Below, in pieces: positions 44,130 to 54,141 of a stretch of 64,000 nt of DNA (positions are counted from its first letter, which is position 1; each line of letters opens with the position of its first letter). Below the pieces are notes generated by a model that searched no databases, was not told where the DNA came from, and saw only the letters and a list, made by a program, of their open reading frames with translations. The position numbers and the translations under genes were made by a program. The DNA lies in the NCBI GenBank assembly GCA_963575745.1, contig CAUYUJ010014326.1, forward strand, positions 21,001 through 85,000, given 5' to 3'. The DNA comes from Prorocentrum cordatum (lineage: Eukaryota > Sar > Dinophyceae > Prorocentrales > Prorocentraceae).

Positions 44130-44450
44130 GCTTGGCGAGGCTCACCTTGCCAGCTTGCTCGCCGAGGCGCCGTCGAGGAACTCCTCGATGAGGCGCGGCG
44201 CCAAGTGGCCCATCGGCGCCATGGGGCCCCACGGATACTTCAGGACCACGAGCGCCGCGAGCTGAGTGTCGCTCGCGGCGCCCGAGGGCAGGGCGGCGGC
44301 GCGGCGCTCGAGGCGCGGCGCCATTGCGGCGGGGGCGGCGGGGAGGTTCGCAAACCCGCCAAGCTTCGTGCACGGCGAGGCGACGAATGCATCCAAAATC
44401 ACTTCGTATGCGAGACACGCTCGCATGCAATCGCATGAATACAACACGCG
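44130..44450 (-). CDS. short coding fragment (EEFLDGASASKLA)
   Basis: The minus frame reads LPSGAASDTQLAALVVLKYP, WGPMAPMGHLAPRLIEEFLD and GASASKLAR. The 3' portion is an inverted near-copy of 43787-43829. No family recognised; the two fragments may derive from duplicated exons. Confidence 0.35.
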
Positions 44451-44619
44451 CGATCACGCATGACAGCATAACATGCACGCGCACTTGCATCACGCATCGC
44501 GCCATGCAAGAACAACGGTCGCACGATTACAACACACGTGATCACACGTGACAGCACGACATGGCAGAATATGCGAGCAACGCTCGCAAGCATGTGCACA
44601 CGCGCGCGCATGTTTTCAC

Positions 44620-44840
44620 GGCCGCTTGCGGTCGTCGCACGGCACGCGCGCCAGGTCTGCGCCGTGCGCAACGGTGCACTGCATGCTCTGAAGCTGCACG
44701 AGCTTCAGAGCAGAGTCGCCATTAAGGGCGACCCACCGTCCGCACTCTAAGGCCTCGTAGTGCAAGCACTGCGCGAAGGCCAGGCTCACGTAGCCAAGCT
44801 CGGTGTGTACTTCAACGAGCCCGCGCACCTTCCTGGGCCC
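44620..44840 (-). CDS. short coding fragment
   Basis: The minus frame reads RKVRGLVEVHTELGYVSLAF, AQCLHYEALECGRWVALNGD and LVQLQSMQCTVAHGADLARV. The upstream part of the same ORF (to 45125) is Arg-rich and full of hairpins, so the true exon is probably only the last 70 codons. Function unknown. Confidence 0.3.
44685..44711. other. perfect 11-bp-stem hairpin
   Basis: GCTCTGAAGCT and AGCTTCAGAGC are perfect complements separated by GCACG. It lies inside the fragment at 44620-44840, encoding part of ALKLVQLQSM on the minus strand. Confidence 0.9.
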
Positions 44841-45249
44841 CACGCCGCCCGCCCCTCGGTTCGAGCGCTTGCACGCGACGCGCCGCAGACGCCGAGCATG
44901 CGCTTTGCACGTGCATCGCGGACGCGCGCAGTGCACGTATGCGCGAAGACTGTCGGCGCGCGAAGCGCGCCGTGCACGGTAACGATCGCGGAAGCGATGG
45001 CGACGATCCGATGGAGGATCGAGGGGCGATCGACGGCTTGATATCGGAAGCGGTTGCACAGCGCGGACGCGCGCAAAACGCGCGATTGGAAACACGGAGG
45101 GCGCGCACAGCGCGCCCCAAGGCAAGGATCACGACGTCGACGGCGGTGACGCGACCGATGGAGAAGGGGCGAAGTGGACGTTGAGGATTATCATGCATAG
45201 GCAACCGCGCGCGAAGCGGTCGCGTCGCGCCGCGCAGCTGCGCGGCAAG

Positions 45250-46180
45250 AGCTCCTATCCAGGCGAGCTGGTGGGAGCCTGTCGCTCGCGCCCGGCCCGC
45301 AAGTCGCGGCGAGCGGGGAGCCTGTCGCGCGAGCCTCGCTCGCAAGTCGCCGTCGCCGTCGTCGCCTGACGTGCGCCGTCGTCGTCTGACATCGTCGTCG
45401 CCCGCCGCCGCATGACGTCGCCGTCGTCGTCGTCGTCGCCGACGTCGTCGACGTCGTCGTCGTCGACGTCGTCGTCGTCGACGTCGCCGTCGTCGCCATC
45501 GCCGCCATGGCGGCCAGCTCCGGAGCCCAAGCTGGGGCCGCGCGGCCCCGCCCGCGGGCCCGCCGCCGGGCCCCCCGACCTCGCCCCCGCCTGCGCGAGC
45601 CAGGCGGGCGGCGCCTTCGGCGGCGGGGGCTCGGCGCCAGCCTTCGGCGCCGAAGGCGCCGCGCGCTTGGCGGAGAGCGCCGCCGCCTGGCGCGCGCGAG
45701 ACTTCGCCCGCTGCTGCGCCGCCAGCTCGCGCACCGCGCACTGCGCCGCGTGCTCCTCCGCGCGGCGCTGCTGGCTCATCTCCAGCCTGCGCTGCTGCGC
45801 GTGGAAGCGCTGCGCGGCGGCCAGCTGGCGCTGGCGCGCCGCAGCCTCCCCCAGCGCCGCCTCGCCGTGCGCCGCGGCCGCCGCCCCGTCGCGCGCCGCG
45901 GCGGCCGCCTCGAGGAAAGTTCAGAGGCGGGCGAGGGGGAAGTTGGGGGGGCGAGCGATGCTCACAGGGAGAATGACGCCTGCGCCATCCACGTCGGCAG
46001 GGGCAGGCCGTGGGCCCTGACCAGCGCCATGATGCGCTCGTTTCGCCTGCTCGGCCATCGCGCGCTCGTGCGCCGCGCGCTCTCCAGGATTCCCCGCCAG
46101 CTCGGAGAGCTCGCGGGCCATCGCGATGGTCGCCTCCGCGGCGCGGAGGGGCGCCAGGTCGGCCCCCTGCTGCGCCTGCG
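45250..46180 (-). CDS. possible Ala/Gln-rich coiled-coil protein with acidic tail
   Basis: Minus frames read LRAAEATIAMARELSELAGN, ERAAHERAMAEQAKRAHH (46170-46050), then LAAAQRFHAQQRRLEMSQQR, EEHAAQCAVRELAAQQRAKS (45830-45700), a Pro/Ala linker and an Asp-rich GDVDDDDVDDDDVDD tail (45490-45420). Composition bias is strong, so coding status is uncertain. Confidence 0.3.
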
Positions 46181-46335
46181 GGAGGGGATGGGGGAGGGGG
46201 TGGGGGAGATAGCTCATGCTGTGCCTGCGGGAGGGGATGGGGGAGATAGCTCCCGCTGCGCCTGCGGGGGGTAGCGCCTCGGAGCGATCGACGCACCCCC
46301 TGCTGCGCCTGCGGGGGGAGATGGGGGAGATAGCT
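46170..46335 (+). repeat. CTGCGCCTGCGGGAGGGGATGGGGGAGATAGCT tandem repeat
   Basis: Three to four units of about 45-60 bp, each with a (C/T)TG(C/T)GCCTGCGGG(A/G)GG block and GGGGGAGATAGCT. Confidence 0.8.
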
Positions 46336-46553
46336 AAGGGGGAGCAGAAACGTAGATCGTCATCGGGTTGAACAGGGCGAGCAGAGCTCGCGACCTGAAC
46401 AGCCCGTTGGTCAGCGAGCTGCGCTCGCAATCACACGCCCCCAACCACCCCGCGCGAACGCGCGCGCGCGTGCACGCGCCTCCGCGAGCTGATACCGCAG
46501 CTCCGCGACAGCAACTTCTTCTCCATTGCCCTGCATGCGGGCGATGGGGGGAA

Positions 46554-46590
<37 letters not shown>
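46554..46590 (+). repeat. G37 homopolymer
   Basis: An uninterrupted run of G, the longest after the tract at 1580-1923. Confidence 0.9.
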
Positions 46591-46591
<1 letters not shown>

Positions 46592-46639
46592 ACGTGGGAA
46601 GGGGCGGGAGGTGGAGACGTCAGCGATGACGTGCGGATC

Positions 46640-47522
46640 AAATCCTCGCTCGAGCAAGTGAAGCTCGCGAGTAAAGCTCGCGCGAGTGGGAAGAAAAAAT
46701 GGAGGGCGGGGTGGCGATAGCATGTTTAACCCCCGCGCCCTGCTGCACCGCCTGCCGCGGCTGCGGCGGCGGCGGCGGGGGGAGGCGCAGCAGCATCTTG
46801 GCGCGCCTCTCGGCCGCGCATTCCTCGACGCGCGCGTCGTCCGAGTCAAGCGCGCGCAGACCCGCGGCCCCCCGCAGAGCCTGCGCATCTGGGCTCCACG
46901 CCGCGGCGCCCGCAGGGCGGGCACGGCGGAGCACGCCCCCGAAGAGCGGGAAGAGGGCCGCAACCGCGGCCTCTGGATGCTCGGCCGCAGCCGCGGCCGC
47001 AGCCGCGGCGCCCGCGGGGCCGGCCGTCGCCGCGGGGGGCGGCGGCGGCGCCGCGGCGCACGGCGGCGGCGCGGCCATCGCCAGCGGGAAGGGCGGGGGG
47101 GAAGACGCGCGCGCGGGGGCCTCACCCCCCCGCCCTCTGGCCGAGAGGCAGCGGAGCGAAGTGGAGTGAACGGGGCGGGGGGCGAAGACGAGAAGTGAGC
47201 GCGTGAAGCGGCGCGGGAGTTGAGGAGTGGAACTGCATCGGTGGGAGCGCGGAGAGCCGAGCAGCGCAGAGCGAGCGAAGGAGAACATTGAGGGAGAGAT
47301 GGAAGGAGCGAGCAGCTGGTGGGAGAATATTGAAGGAGAGATGGACGTACCAACGGGGATGCGAACTGCTACCCTGCGCCCCCCCACCACCCGCCCTGCC
47401 CCCCGAGCCTGGAGGATGGCCGCGTCACCGAGGCGCACCATGCCGCGAGGAAGAGCCGCTGCAAAGCTCGCGAACACAGCGGCGTCACCAAATATCCGCT
47501 CGCCCAACGCACGGTCGGACAA
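46640..47522 (-). CDS. possible Ala/Pro-rich protein
   Basis: A long minus frame (47522-46638) begins MSDRALGERIFGDAAVFASF, AAALPRGMVRLGDAAILQAR and later reads EHPEAAVAALFPLFGGVLRR and LRALDSDDARVEECAAERRA. The middle has repeat-derived SISPS peptides (47275-47345 duplicates AGGAGAGATGGA). It may be two exons with an intron between. Function unknown and composition biased. Confidence 0.3.
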
Positions 47523-47819
47523 ACAGTTATATACATGATGGGTCGCATCTCATGGCGAGCGTCACTCGCCACAGAGGAAACCCATCATACGTAAGATGAT
47601 CTACGCGCAGCGGGCAATGCGATAAGCATTATGGATATTCCGCAGGACTTTCTGGCGCATGCCCCGCGGCGGGCTGGGCTTGATCAGGCCACGTACGGTC
47701 ACCTGCGCAGTTAGAGAGATGCACGCAAGCATCCGCCAACCGTCTCATCAGCGAGCGTTGCTCGCTGCACCACCCCACCACCGATACCATCAGCGAGCGT
47801 TGCTCGCTGCGCCGCCTCC

Positions 47820-49614
47820 GTGTCGCAGAGCTGCCACAGCTCGAAGCACGTCATCTCCTCCATGACGCCGAGCTCGAAGGAGGTGAGCGCGCGGCGCGGC
47901 CGCAAGAACCGCTTGGCTACGCGGTGCTTGCGCTCCATCGCCATGGTTGCGACGAGGAAGCCGTGGCGGCGCAGCTGGAGCGGGAGGTGGAGGGCGTAAT
48001 GGCGCTTTGGTCGAGATACCAGAACACCATGCGCCCCCTTGAACAATCCGCGCGTCAATTGGCATGACTCCCAGCGCATCCGATGTAGCGAGCAATGCTC
48101 GCCGAGAAGCTTGTGCGCGGTAGCAGCAGGCTGCAGCAGCACTTGGTGAGTGAATCGCGGGCATGATAATTGAACTTGCGGCGAGCAGTGCTCGCTGAAT
48201 AAGTTGATGCGGTTGGGGCGTCGGAAGTTCGCGCAGAAAGTCTGCGTCCAGATGCCGCTTGATCGCAGCCGCTAGCTGCGACGGCTTCACCCTGCCCACG
48301 TTGCGCGCGGCCATCAGCAGCTCTGGGACGTCGAAGGCAGCCAACATGCTCCGCACCTTCGGCTCCTCAGAGCGCGTCAGCACTACCTGTCCAACGCGCG
48401 TGGGACCCCGATGTAATCGTCCATCCACCATCACAGGTACCACGCCTCCCCGACCCATGTATCCTCCCAAACCTCCCTCCCATGCGGCGCGCATGCGTGC
48501 CACCTCGCGCAGATATCGCGATGCGATTGGCGCAAGCGTGCAGAACTCGTAGCAATCGCTCTGGAACTTATCGTTATTCAGAGCGTTGCGAATCTTCTTC
48601 GGCTCGAATAGCGACCCGAGGCGCGTGAAGGCGCGCGGCGGCGCGATCGCGCGCGCGACCTCGCCGAGCTCGGCGTAGGACGCGACCGTCCTACAGGATG
48701 ACATGAAGGTGCCGAACTCGGCGCCGCAGATGCCATCCTGCAGGTAGGTGTGCGACCAGTCATGCATGACTGATCGCGACGGCCGCACCAGCATGTCCCC
48801 GATGAGCTGGTCAGGGGTGGCCGAGAAACCGTCGTAGAGCGCGATGCGCTCGTCCAGCGGGTTCTCCTGGGCGCGCCGCGCGGCGTCGACAATGGACTCG
48901 CCGGTGTGCAACCTAAGTGGGCAAGCGGATACCAATCGCGCCAGCGTCGACCGCGCGAGCTTCGCTCGCCAACCCGATTGCGACCCGACCATTGCGTGGC
49001 GCGAGCGACGCTCGCGTCACGGGGTGCACCCCGCAAAGCAGCATGAGTGTCAGCGCGAATCTGGAGATGTCGGTCTCCGCGATGCTGACGATGCAGTCGT
49101 CGTGCCGGTGGAGCCCATCTCCTCGCTCGGCACGAGGGTGCGTGTGAAGCGCGCAATTCTGGAACAAATAACAAGGCTTCGCGCCGGCATGCCCCTTGGC
49201 TGCCAGTATTTCCTTGATACCAGGCACGTCGCCCGCAATAACGGTGAGCTCCAAGAAGACGCGGACCTGGCGCCCCCCCTTGAGCGCCAAGTGGATGCCG
49301 ACGTCGCGCACGTCGGCCCCCGTGCGCGTGAAGAAACACTGCATGCACTCGCGGGCTATCTGCGCCAGCTGGCCATCGGCCTTCGTCCAGACATGCTGTC
49401 GGAGGCTGCATATTGTCAGCCAGTTATGTTCGCGCCCAAGTGCCAGCGGACCGAGTCCGCCGATAGTCACATGAGTCGCATACCACCACATAGCCCGTCG
49501 ATCTACCAATATAAACATTGACCTTGGCGGAGTTGGGCAAGGCCGCGCGTTATCCCATAATCGACCAATAGAAAAGGCCAGACTTACGCGCGTGGCTCTT
49601 CGAGATGGCGTCAC
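47820..49614 (-). CDS. transposase-like hypothetical protein, C-terminal part
   Basis: Segments in order: VGIHLALKGGRQVRVFLELT, GDVPGIKEILAAKGHAGAKP-CYLFQN (about 49310-49150), ESIVDAARRAQENPLDERIA, LVRPSRSVMHDWSHTYLQDG-ICGAEFG (48910-48720), EPKKIRNALNNDKFQSDCYE, LAAAIKRHLDADFLRE, then AMERKHRVAKRFLRP and SFELGVMEEMTCFELWQL (47950-47820). The MHDW..YL.dGi...E and ERKHRVAKR..SFE.gvmeE patterns recall a transposase-like family abundant in dinoflagellates; this is from memory and not certain. Frame changes occur near 48960 and 48130, both at or next to GCGAGC hairpins. Confidence 0.45.
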
Positions 49615-50559
49615 TGGGGTTCACGCCGTCTTGGTCCGCATGCCCAATTGTCGAGAAGGGTGGCGCGTAAGGCGCGCGATGCCAGCAACGCTCGCTTCCT
49701 GCTGCGAGCAAAGCTCGCGTTGGAGTCGTGGCGGCGAGAGGTCAACGAGGCCGATGAATACAGCACGATCGACCACGGCTGATCGCGACTACACGGCGTC
49801 GCGTCGAAGGTCGCCGCCAGCAAGTCGGCGAAGTGCTGTGCGCCGCGGCAACGTGCAGCATCTCCAGGGAGTTCTGGATAGCGATTTGCACGTCATCGCT
49901 GCCTGAAGCCATAGTATACGCACCGCGCACTCGGCACTGTGCCTTGCGCGCACGGCACTGGGCGCCCCTGCTCCACGCGGTGGGCGCGTCGTCGTTATCA
50001 GCGCGACTAAATCCGCTGGGCCAGCGCGTGGCAACCACGAGGCTGGCATGCGATCCCTACAACGACATCTCACTATACACGTGCACTGCGCGAGCCAAGC
50101 TTGCACGTGCTGTCGAGGAGCGGGCGCCGCAAGGCGGTCGGATAGATTTGCGATAGCGCGCTGGCTGGCCCAGCTCTCTTTCCCCGGCCGCAAAATCTTC
50201 CACACCTGCGTCTCATCGTGGTTAACCGCAGCCTTACGTTTTGGCGCGCGCTCGGCACGCGGCGGTCGCAGCGACAGCGGCCAACGCCCAGCGCTGCAGC
50301 GTTAATTGGCGCGCGGGCCCATGCGGCGCGCGCGGCGCGTCCACCTTGGACCAGCCCTACGGAATGGATCACGCGTTCGCCAGACGAGCAAGGCTCGCTG
50401 AGCCTTAACGGGGTAGCATAGGGTGAGGAGGTGGCGGCATTGATGACGATGCGAAGCGTGCAATAAAGCGAGCGCGCTGCAGTTGAACTGGCAGATGCGT
50501 TCGGTGGAGGGCGCGCAACGCACGCGCTGCCCGTTGCGCGGGCACCGCCGCGCAGCCGC

Positions 50560-51340
50560 GCCCGCGGGCGCGACTACTTGGGTTGGGGGCCCCCCAGCGC
50601 TCAATCCACATGGTCTTGAGCTTGCGGTGCCAGTCGCGCGCCATGTCCCTGGCGATGCCGTCGCTGTAGCCCTCCTTCTTCCGTTGCGGGCCCTGTGGTA
50701 CGCCCAGCTCTGGAAGATGGCCATGGAGCTCGACGACTCGAGCTTTTCCGCCACCGTGGCTGGGTCGAGCCGCCCCGCCCACGCGACAGGGTTGGCCAGC
50801 TTGCCAACCAACCGCCGCCGCACGCGAAGCGCGCGCGCCGCGCTCGCCAGGGGGGCGGCGGCGGCGGCTGGGCGCCTCATAGGCGCCGCCGCACTCCCCG
50901 CGGCGGCGTCGGCGGCTGCGGGGCGGCGCTTGGCTGCCGAAGCCCTGAGGTGCTTGTCGTGCGCCTCTTTGAACCGCGCCTGCATGTCCATGACAGGGGC
51001 TGCTGGGGCGGCAGATGAGACCGCTGTCTCACCTAGATCCTCCCTCCACGCGCCAATGACAGCGCGGGGGCCGACGTCCGCCTTGGTCAACGTGCCGAAG
51101 CTGTCGATTCGCATGGCAGCGGGGCATGCCCGCTCCACAGCAGCAGGTGGTGCCGCAGAAACAGGCGATGCCAGCTCTGACTGCTCCTGCACCACCTCGT
51201 ACTTCTCCTGCTTCACATCGTACTCATCCTGCTGCTTGTCGTCGTCGTCATCCTTCTCCGCCTTCACAGTCTCCTTCTTCGGTTTCTTGCAGCCCCCTTT
51301 GGCGATCTGATCCCGGATCGCCTGACGGCGCTGCTCACGT
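50560..51340 (-). CDS. transposase-like hypothetical protein, N-terminal part
   Basis: The minus frame reads REQRRQAIRDQIAKGGCKKP, then KAEKDDDDDKQQDEYDVKQE (acidic/basic linker), MRIDSFGTLTKADVGPRAVI, MDMQARFKEAHDKHLRASAA, an Ala-rich part and AEKLESSSSMAIFQSWAYHR. After a 1-nt shift near 50700 it continues KKEGYSDGIARDMARDWHRK-LKTMWIERWG. Order and strand make it the likely N-terminus of the gene at 47820-49614, but the 900-bp gap between them is unresolved. Confidence 0.4.
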
Positions 51341-51690
51341 GTCCCAGAAACTCATGGTCTTTGGTTTTTTATGGGAAACCCGTTTCCCAGCACGGCAGCT
51401 GAACGGCAGGATCGCGTCCAGCTCTGGGATCCGCGCAGTCCCTGACATGGGCCAATCACTGCGCGCAATGCGGCAACGCATGCAAGCGAGCGGCGCTCGC
51501 ACGTCTCGTCAAAGCGAGCGCTACATGCGCCTTTGAGCGACGCTCAATATACCGTATCCCCCCCCCCCCTCCCCCGCGCCCCGACGTATCTTATAAAGGA
51601 AACATGTCGCGCCAGCGCCATGTCTGCCCACTGCTGGCGGCAGCGGCGCGTCGCCGCACGCGGAGCGGCGGGTCTCGTCGCCCAGCTCGC

Positions 51691-52170
51691 TCAGCTCGCC
51701 GCGTAACGGATGCGCGGCAGACTGGCGTCGCGAGGTTGATTCCTAACATAATCGGTGGTGGTCGGCCTCAACGACGCGTTGTGTTTCAGCGCGTCATCGT
51801 GCGTGAACTCCATGTTCAAGGCATGCGCCATCACCGCGACCATCCGAAACGCTGTGTTCTCGCACGGCTTGGTCAGCCCGATGAGCCACGCTCGTTTGGC
51901 TAAAACACGCATCACCGCGCCACCATGGGGGAGCCACGCTGGCATGGAGCGGCCGAAGTTGCGAGCACAGCTCGGAACGCGCACATCATGTAACGATGCT
52001 GTATATGACGTCTTGGGGTAGGCGGCACGCGTGCAAACAAGCTCGGAATACCACGCGTAGCGTGGACGATGGGCTTCGAGCGGAGCTTCGCCCACTCGCC
52101 CTGGGCGGTGTAGTTCTCGAACCTGAGGGTGCGTTAGCATCGCGAACATAGCTCGCATATGGTCTGACAT
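51691..52170 (-). CDS. hypothetical protein next to the right satellite
   Basis: From MSDHMRAMFAMLTHPQVREL the frame stays open to 51691, reading RYAWYSELVCTRAAYPKTSY, HGGAVMRVLAKRAWLIGLTK, ENTAFRMVAVMAHALNMEF and ALKHNASLRPTTTDYVRN. The ORF extends upstream into the satellite, which is not coding. ATG at about 52170 is a reasonable start. Three hairpin-family members (51962, 52080-52100 degenerate, 52142) lie within it. No family recognised. Confidence 0.45.
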   Translation of the reverse strand: MSDHMRAMFAMLTHPQVRELHRPGRVGEAPLEAHRPRYAWYSELVCTRAAYPKTSYTASLHDVRVPSCARNFGRSMPAWLPHGGAVMRVLAKRAWLIGLTKPCENTAFRMVAVMAHALNMEFTHDDALKHNASLRPTTTDYVRNQPRDASLPRIRYAAS

Positions 52171-53395
52171 GGTCACAATTGTGGTTCGGGTTGCATGAAT
52201 ATTATTATAATAATATAAATGCGGATAGACCAGAACCAGAACCGTGACCAAGACTGGTCCTGGTCACAGTTGTGGTTCGGGTTGCATTACTAATATTATA
52301 ATAATATTAATGCGAATGGACCAGAACCAGAACCGTGACCAAGACTGGTCCTGGTCAAAGTTGTGGTTCGGGTTGCATGAATATTATTATAATAATATAA
52401 ATGCGGATAGACCAGAACCAAAACCGTGACCAAGACTGGTCCTGGTCACAGTTGTGGTTCGGGTTGCATTAATTATATTATGACAATATTAATGCGAATC
52501 GACCAGAACCAGAACCGTGACCAAGACTGGTCCTGGTCACAATTGTGGTTCGGGTTGTATTTATACTAGTATGATAATATTCATGCGAATAGACCAGAAC
52601 CAGAACCGTGACCAAGACTGGTCCTGGTCACAGTTGTGGTTCGGGTTGCATTAATATTAATGCGAATAGACCAGAACCAGAACCGTGACCACGACTGGTC
52701 CTGGTCACAGTTGTGGTTCGGGCTGCGTTAATATTGTTATAATAGTATAAATGCGAATGGACCAGAACCAGAACCGTTACCAAGACTGGTCCTGGTGACA
52801 GTTGTGGTTCGGGTTGCATTACTATTATTATAACAATATTAATGCGAATAGACCAGAACCAGAACCGTGACCAAGACTGGTCTTGGTCACAGTTGTGGTT
52901 CTGATTGCGTTAATGTTATTAGACCAGAACCAGAACCATGACCAAGACTGGTCCTGGTCACAATTTTGGTTCGGGCTGCATTAATATTATTATAAGTATA
53001 TTGACGCGACTCGACCAAAACCACAACCGTTACCAAGATTGGTCGTGGTCACAGTTGTGGTTTGCACCGCGTTAATACTATTGTGATATCATCAATGCGA
53101 ATAAACCAGAGCCAGAACCGTGACCAAGACTGGTCCTGGTCACAACTGTGGTTCGGGTCCTGGTCGTATTTTTATATTATTAATGCGAATATACCAAAAC
53201 CAGAACCAGGACCAAGACTGGTGCTGGTCACAGTTGTGGTTCGGGTTGTATTTATATTAATATAATTATATTATGGCGAATAGACCAGAACCAGAACCGT
53301 GACCAAGGCTGGTCCTGGTCACAGTTTGGTTCGGCTAACATTAATATTGTTATGATATCAATACGAATAAACCAGAACCAGAACCGTGACCAAGA
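52171..53395 (-). repeat. AT-cored minisatellite array (right copy, inverted)
   Basis: About fifteen units, the reverse complement of those at 1-1197: CCTGGTCACAGTTGTGGTTC, GGGTTGCATTAATATT.., AATATTAATGCGAATAGACC, AGAACCAGAACCGTGACC. Together the two arrays bracket a 51-kb interior. Confidence 0.95.
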
Positions 53396-53419
53396 CTGCT
53401 TGTTTCCCCTCTTCTACAT

Positions 53420-53560
53420 GCTCTTCGTCCTCCTGTTTTTTTCTCCTGCTCCTGCTGCTTCTGCTGCTCCAGCTGCTGCTGCTCCTCTTCCTCCCCCCTC
53501 CGTCTTCCGTCCTCCCTCCTCCCTCCTTCCCTCCTGCTCCTGTTCACAACGTTCGACAGG
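53420..53560. repeat. CTGCTGCT / CTCCCTCC pyrimidine tract
   Basis: Low-complexity C/T sequence directly after the satellite; no gene. Confidence 0.7.
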
Positions 53561-53589
53561 TGTATCTGGGTAATTCGTCAAGGACCTCC

Positions 53590-53770
53590 GGACTGTTGGT
53601 TGTGAACTCGTGTTTGGCCTCTCGGGAACCTCTTGGAAGCAGCTTTGGGCCCTCTTGGGGGCTGTTTTGCGACTCTTGGAGCCTGCTTGGCGCCTCTTGG
53701 GGTGGTCTGGGAGCCTTGTGCGGGCGTCTCGTAGCCGAGGGCTCGAATTTTCACGCTCGAGGGCCACGAT
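53590..53770 (+). repeat. CCTCTTGGGGGC repeat family
   Basis: Words such as GGAACCTCTTGGAAGCAGC, CCCTCTTGGGGGCTG and GCGCCTCTTGGGGTGG recur about every 28 bp. The same family is upstream of both tandem genes at 56.7 and 60.8 kb. Confidence 0.7.
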
Positions 53771-53989
53771 TATCAAGAGGGGTGCCAAAAAATAGCCCTC
53801 CAAATGTCATGCGAGAAGCCGCGGGGTGACGCGACAAGCCTCGGGAGATTTGGGAATCCGGGCTCTGGCCCCCTTAATGATTCCTCAGGAGTGAGGGCTG
53901 AGGCCCAGGGGATGAGGAAGAACCTGAGGACACGCCCACTCCGTGCCCGAGGCACGGTGGCGGATAAGAGGCTTCTGATACTCCGAAAC

Positions 53990-54125
53990 TCGACGAGGCG
54001 CGGGACGTTCCATACCTTCGGGTGTCCTTCGAGAGATGCCAGGGGGAGCTTGCAGCTCGCTCTGAGACCCGGGGGCGTGGAACGTTCCGCACCTTCGAGA
54101 GGTGTCTAAGAGGCGTTTCCAGAAA
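53990..54125 (+). repeat. GGAACGTTCC-CACCTTCG direct repeat
   Basis: GGGACGTTCCATACCTTCGGGTGTC and TGGAACGTTCCGCACCTTCGAGAGGTGTC lie about 78 bp apart. They precede the transposase-like ORF and argue against a start within this part. Confidence 0.6.
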
Positions 54126-54141
54126 TACAGCATCGATCAAG

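Larger units (their letters stand above)
43470..52156. repeat. dispersed GCGAGC-NNN-GCTCGC hairpin family
   Basis: By eye I find 14 exact copies of GCGAGC, any three bases, GCTCGC, starting at 43472, 43512, 44573, 45329, 46377, 46414, 47751, 47793, 48088, 48181, 48955, 49001, 49704 and 51486. Loops differ (TAT, AAC, CTC, AGA, TGC, GTT, AAT, AGT, TTC, GAC, AAA, GGC). Degenerate relatives are at 50385, 51533 (TTGAGC-GAC-GCTCAA), 51962 and 52142. Other short hairpins with three-base loops share the domain: 43836 (GCGTGC-TTT-GCACGC), 44955 (GGCGCGC-GAA-GCGCGCC) and 45099 (GGGCGCGC-ACA-GCGCGCCC). I noticed no exact copies elsewhere in the window. Confidence 0.85.

Noticed and set aside
54022-54141. 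Longer N-terminus of the transposase-like ORF from 54022
   Set aside because: It begins with GTG and lies in a direct repeat; ATG starts downstream are more credible.
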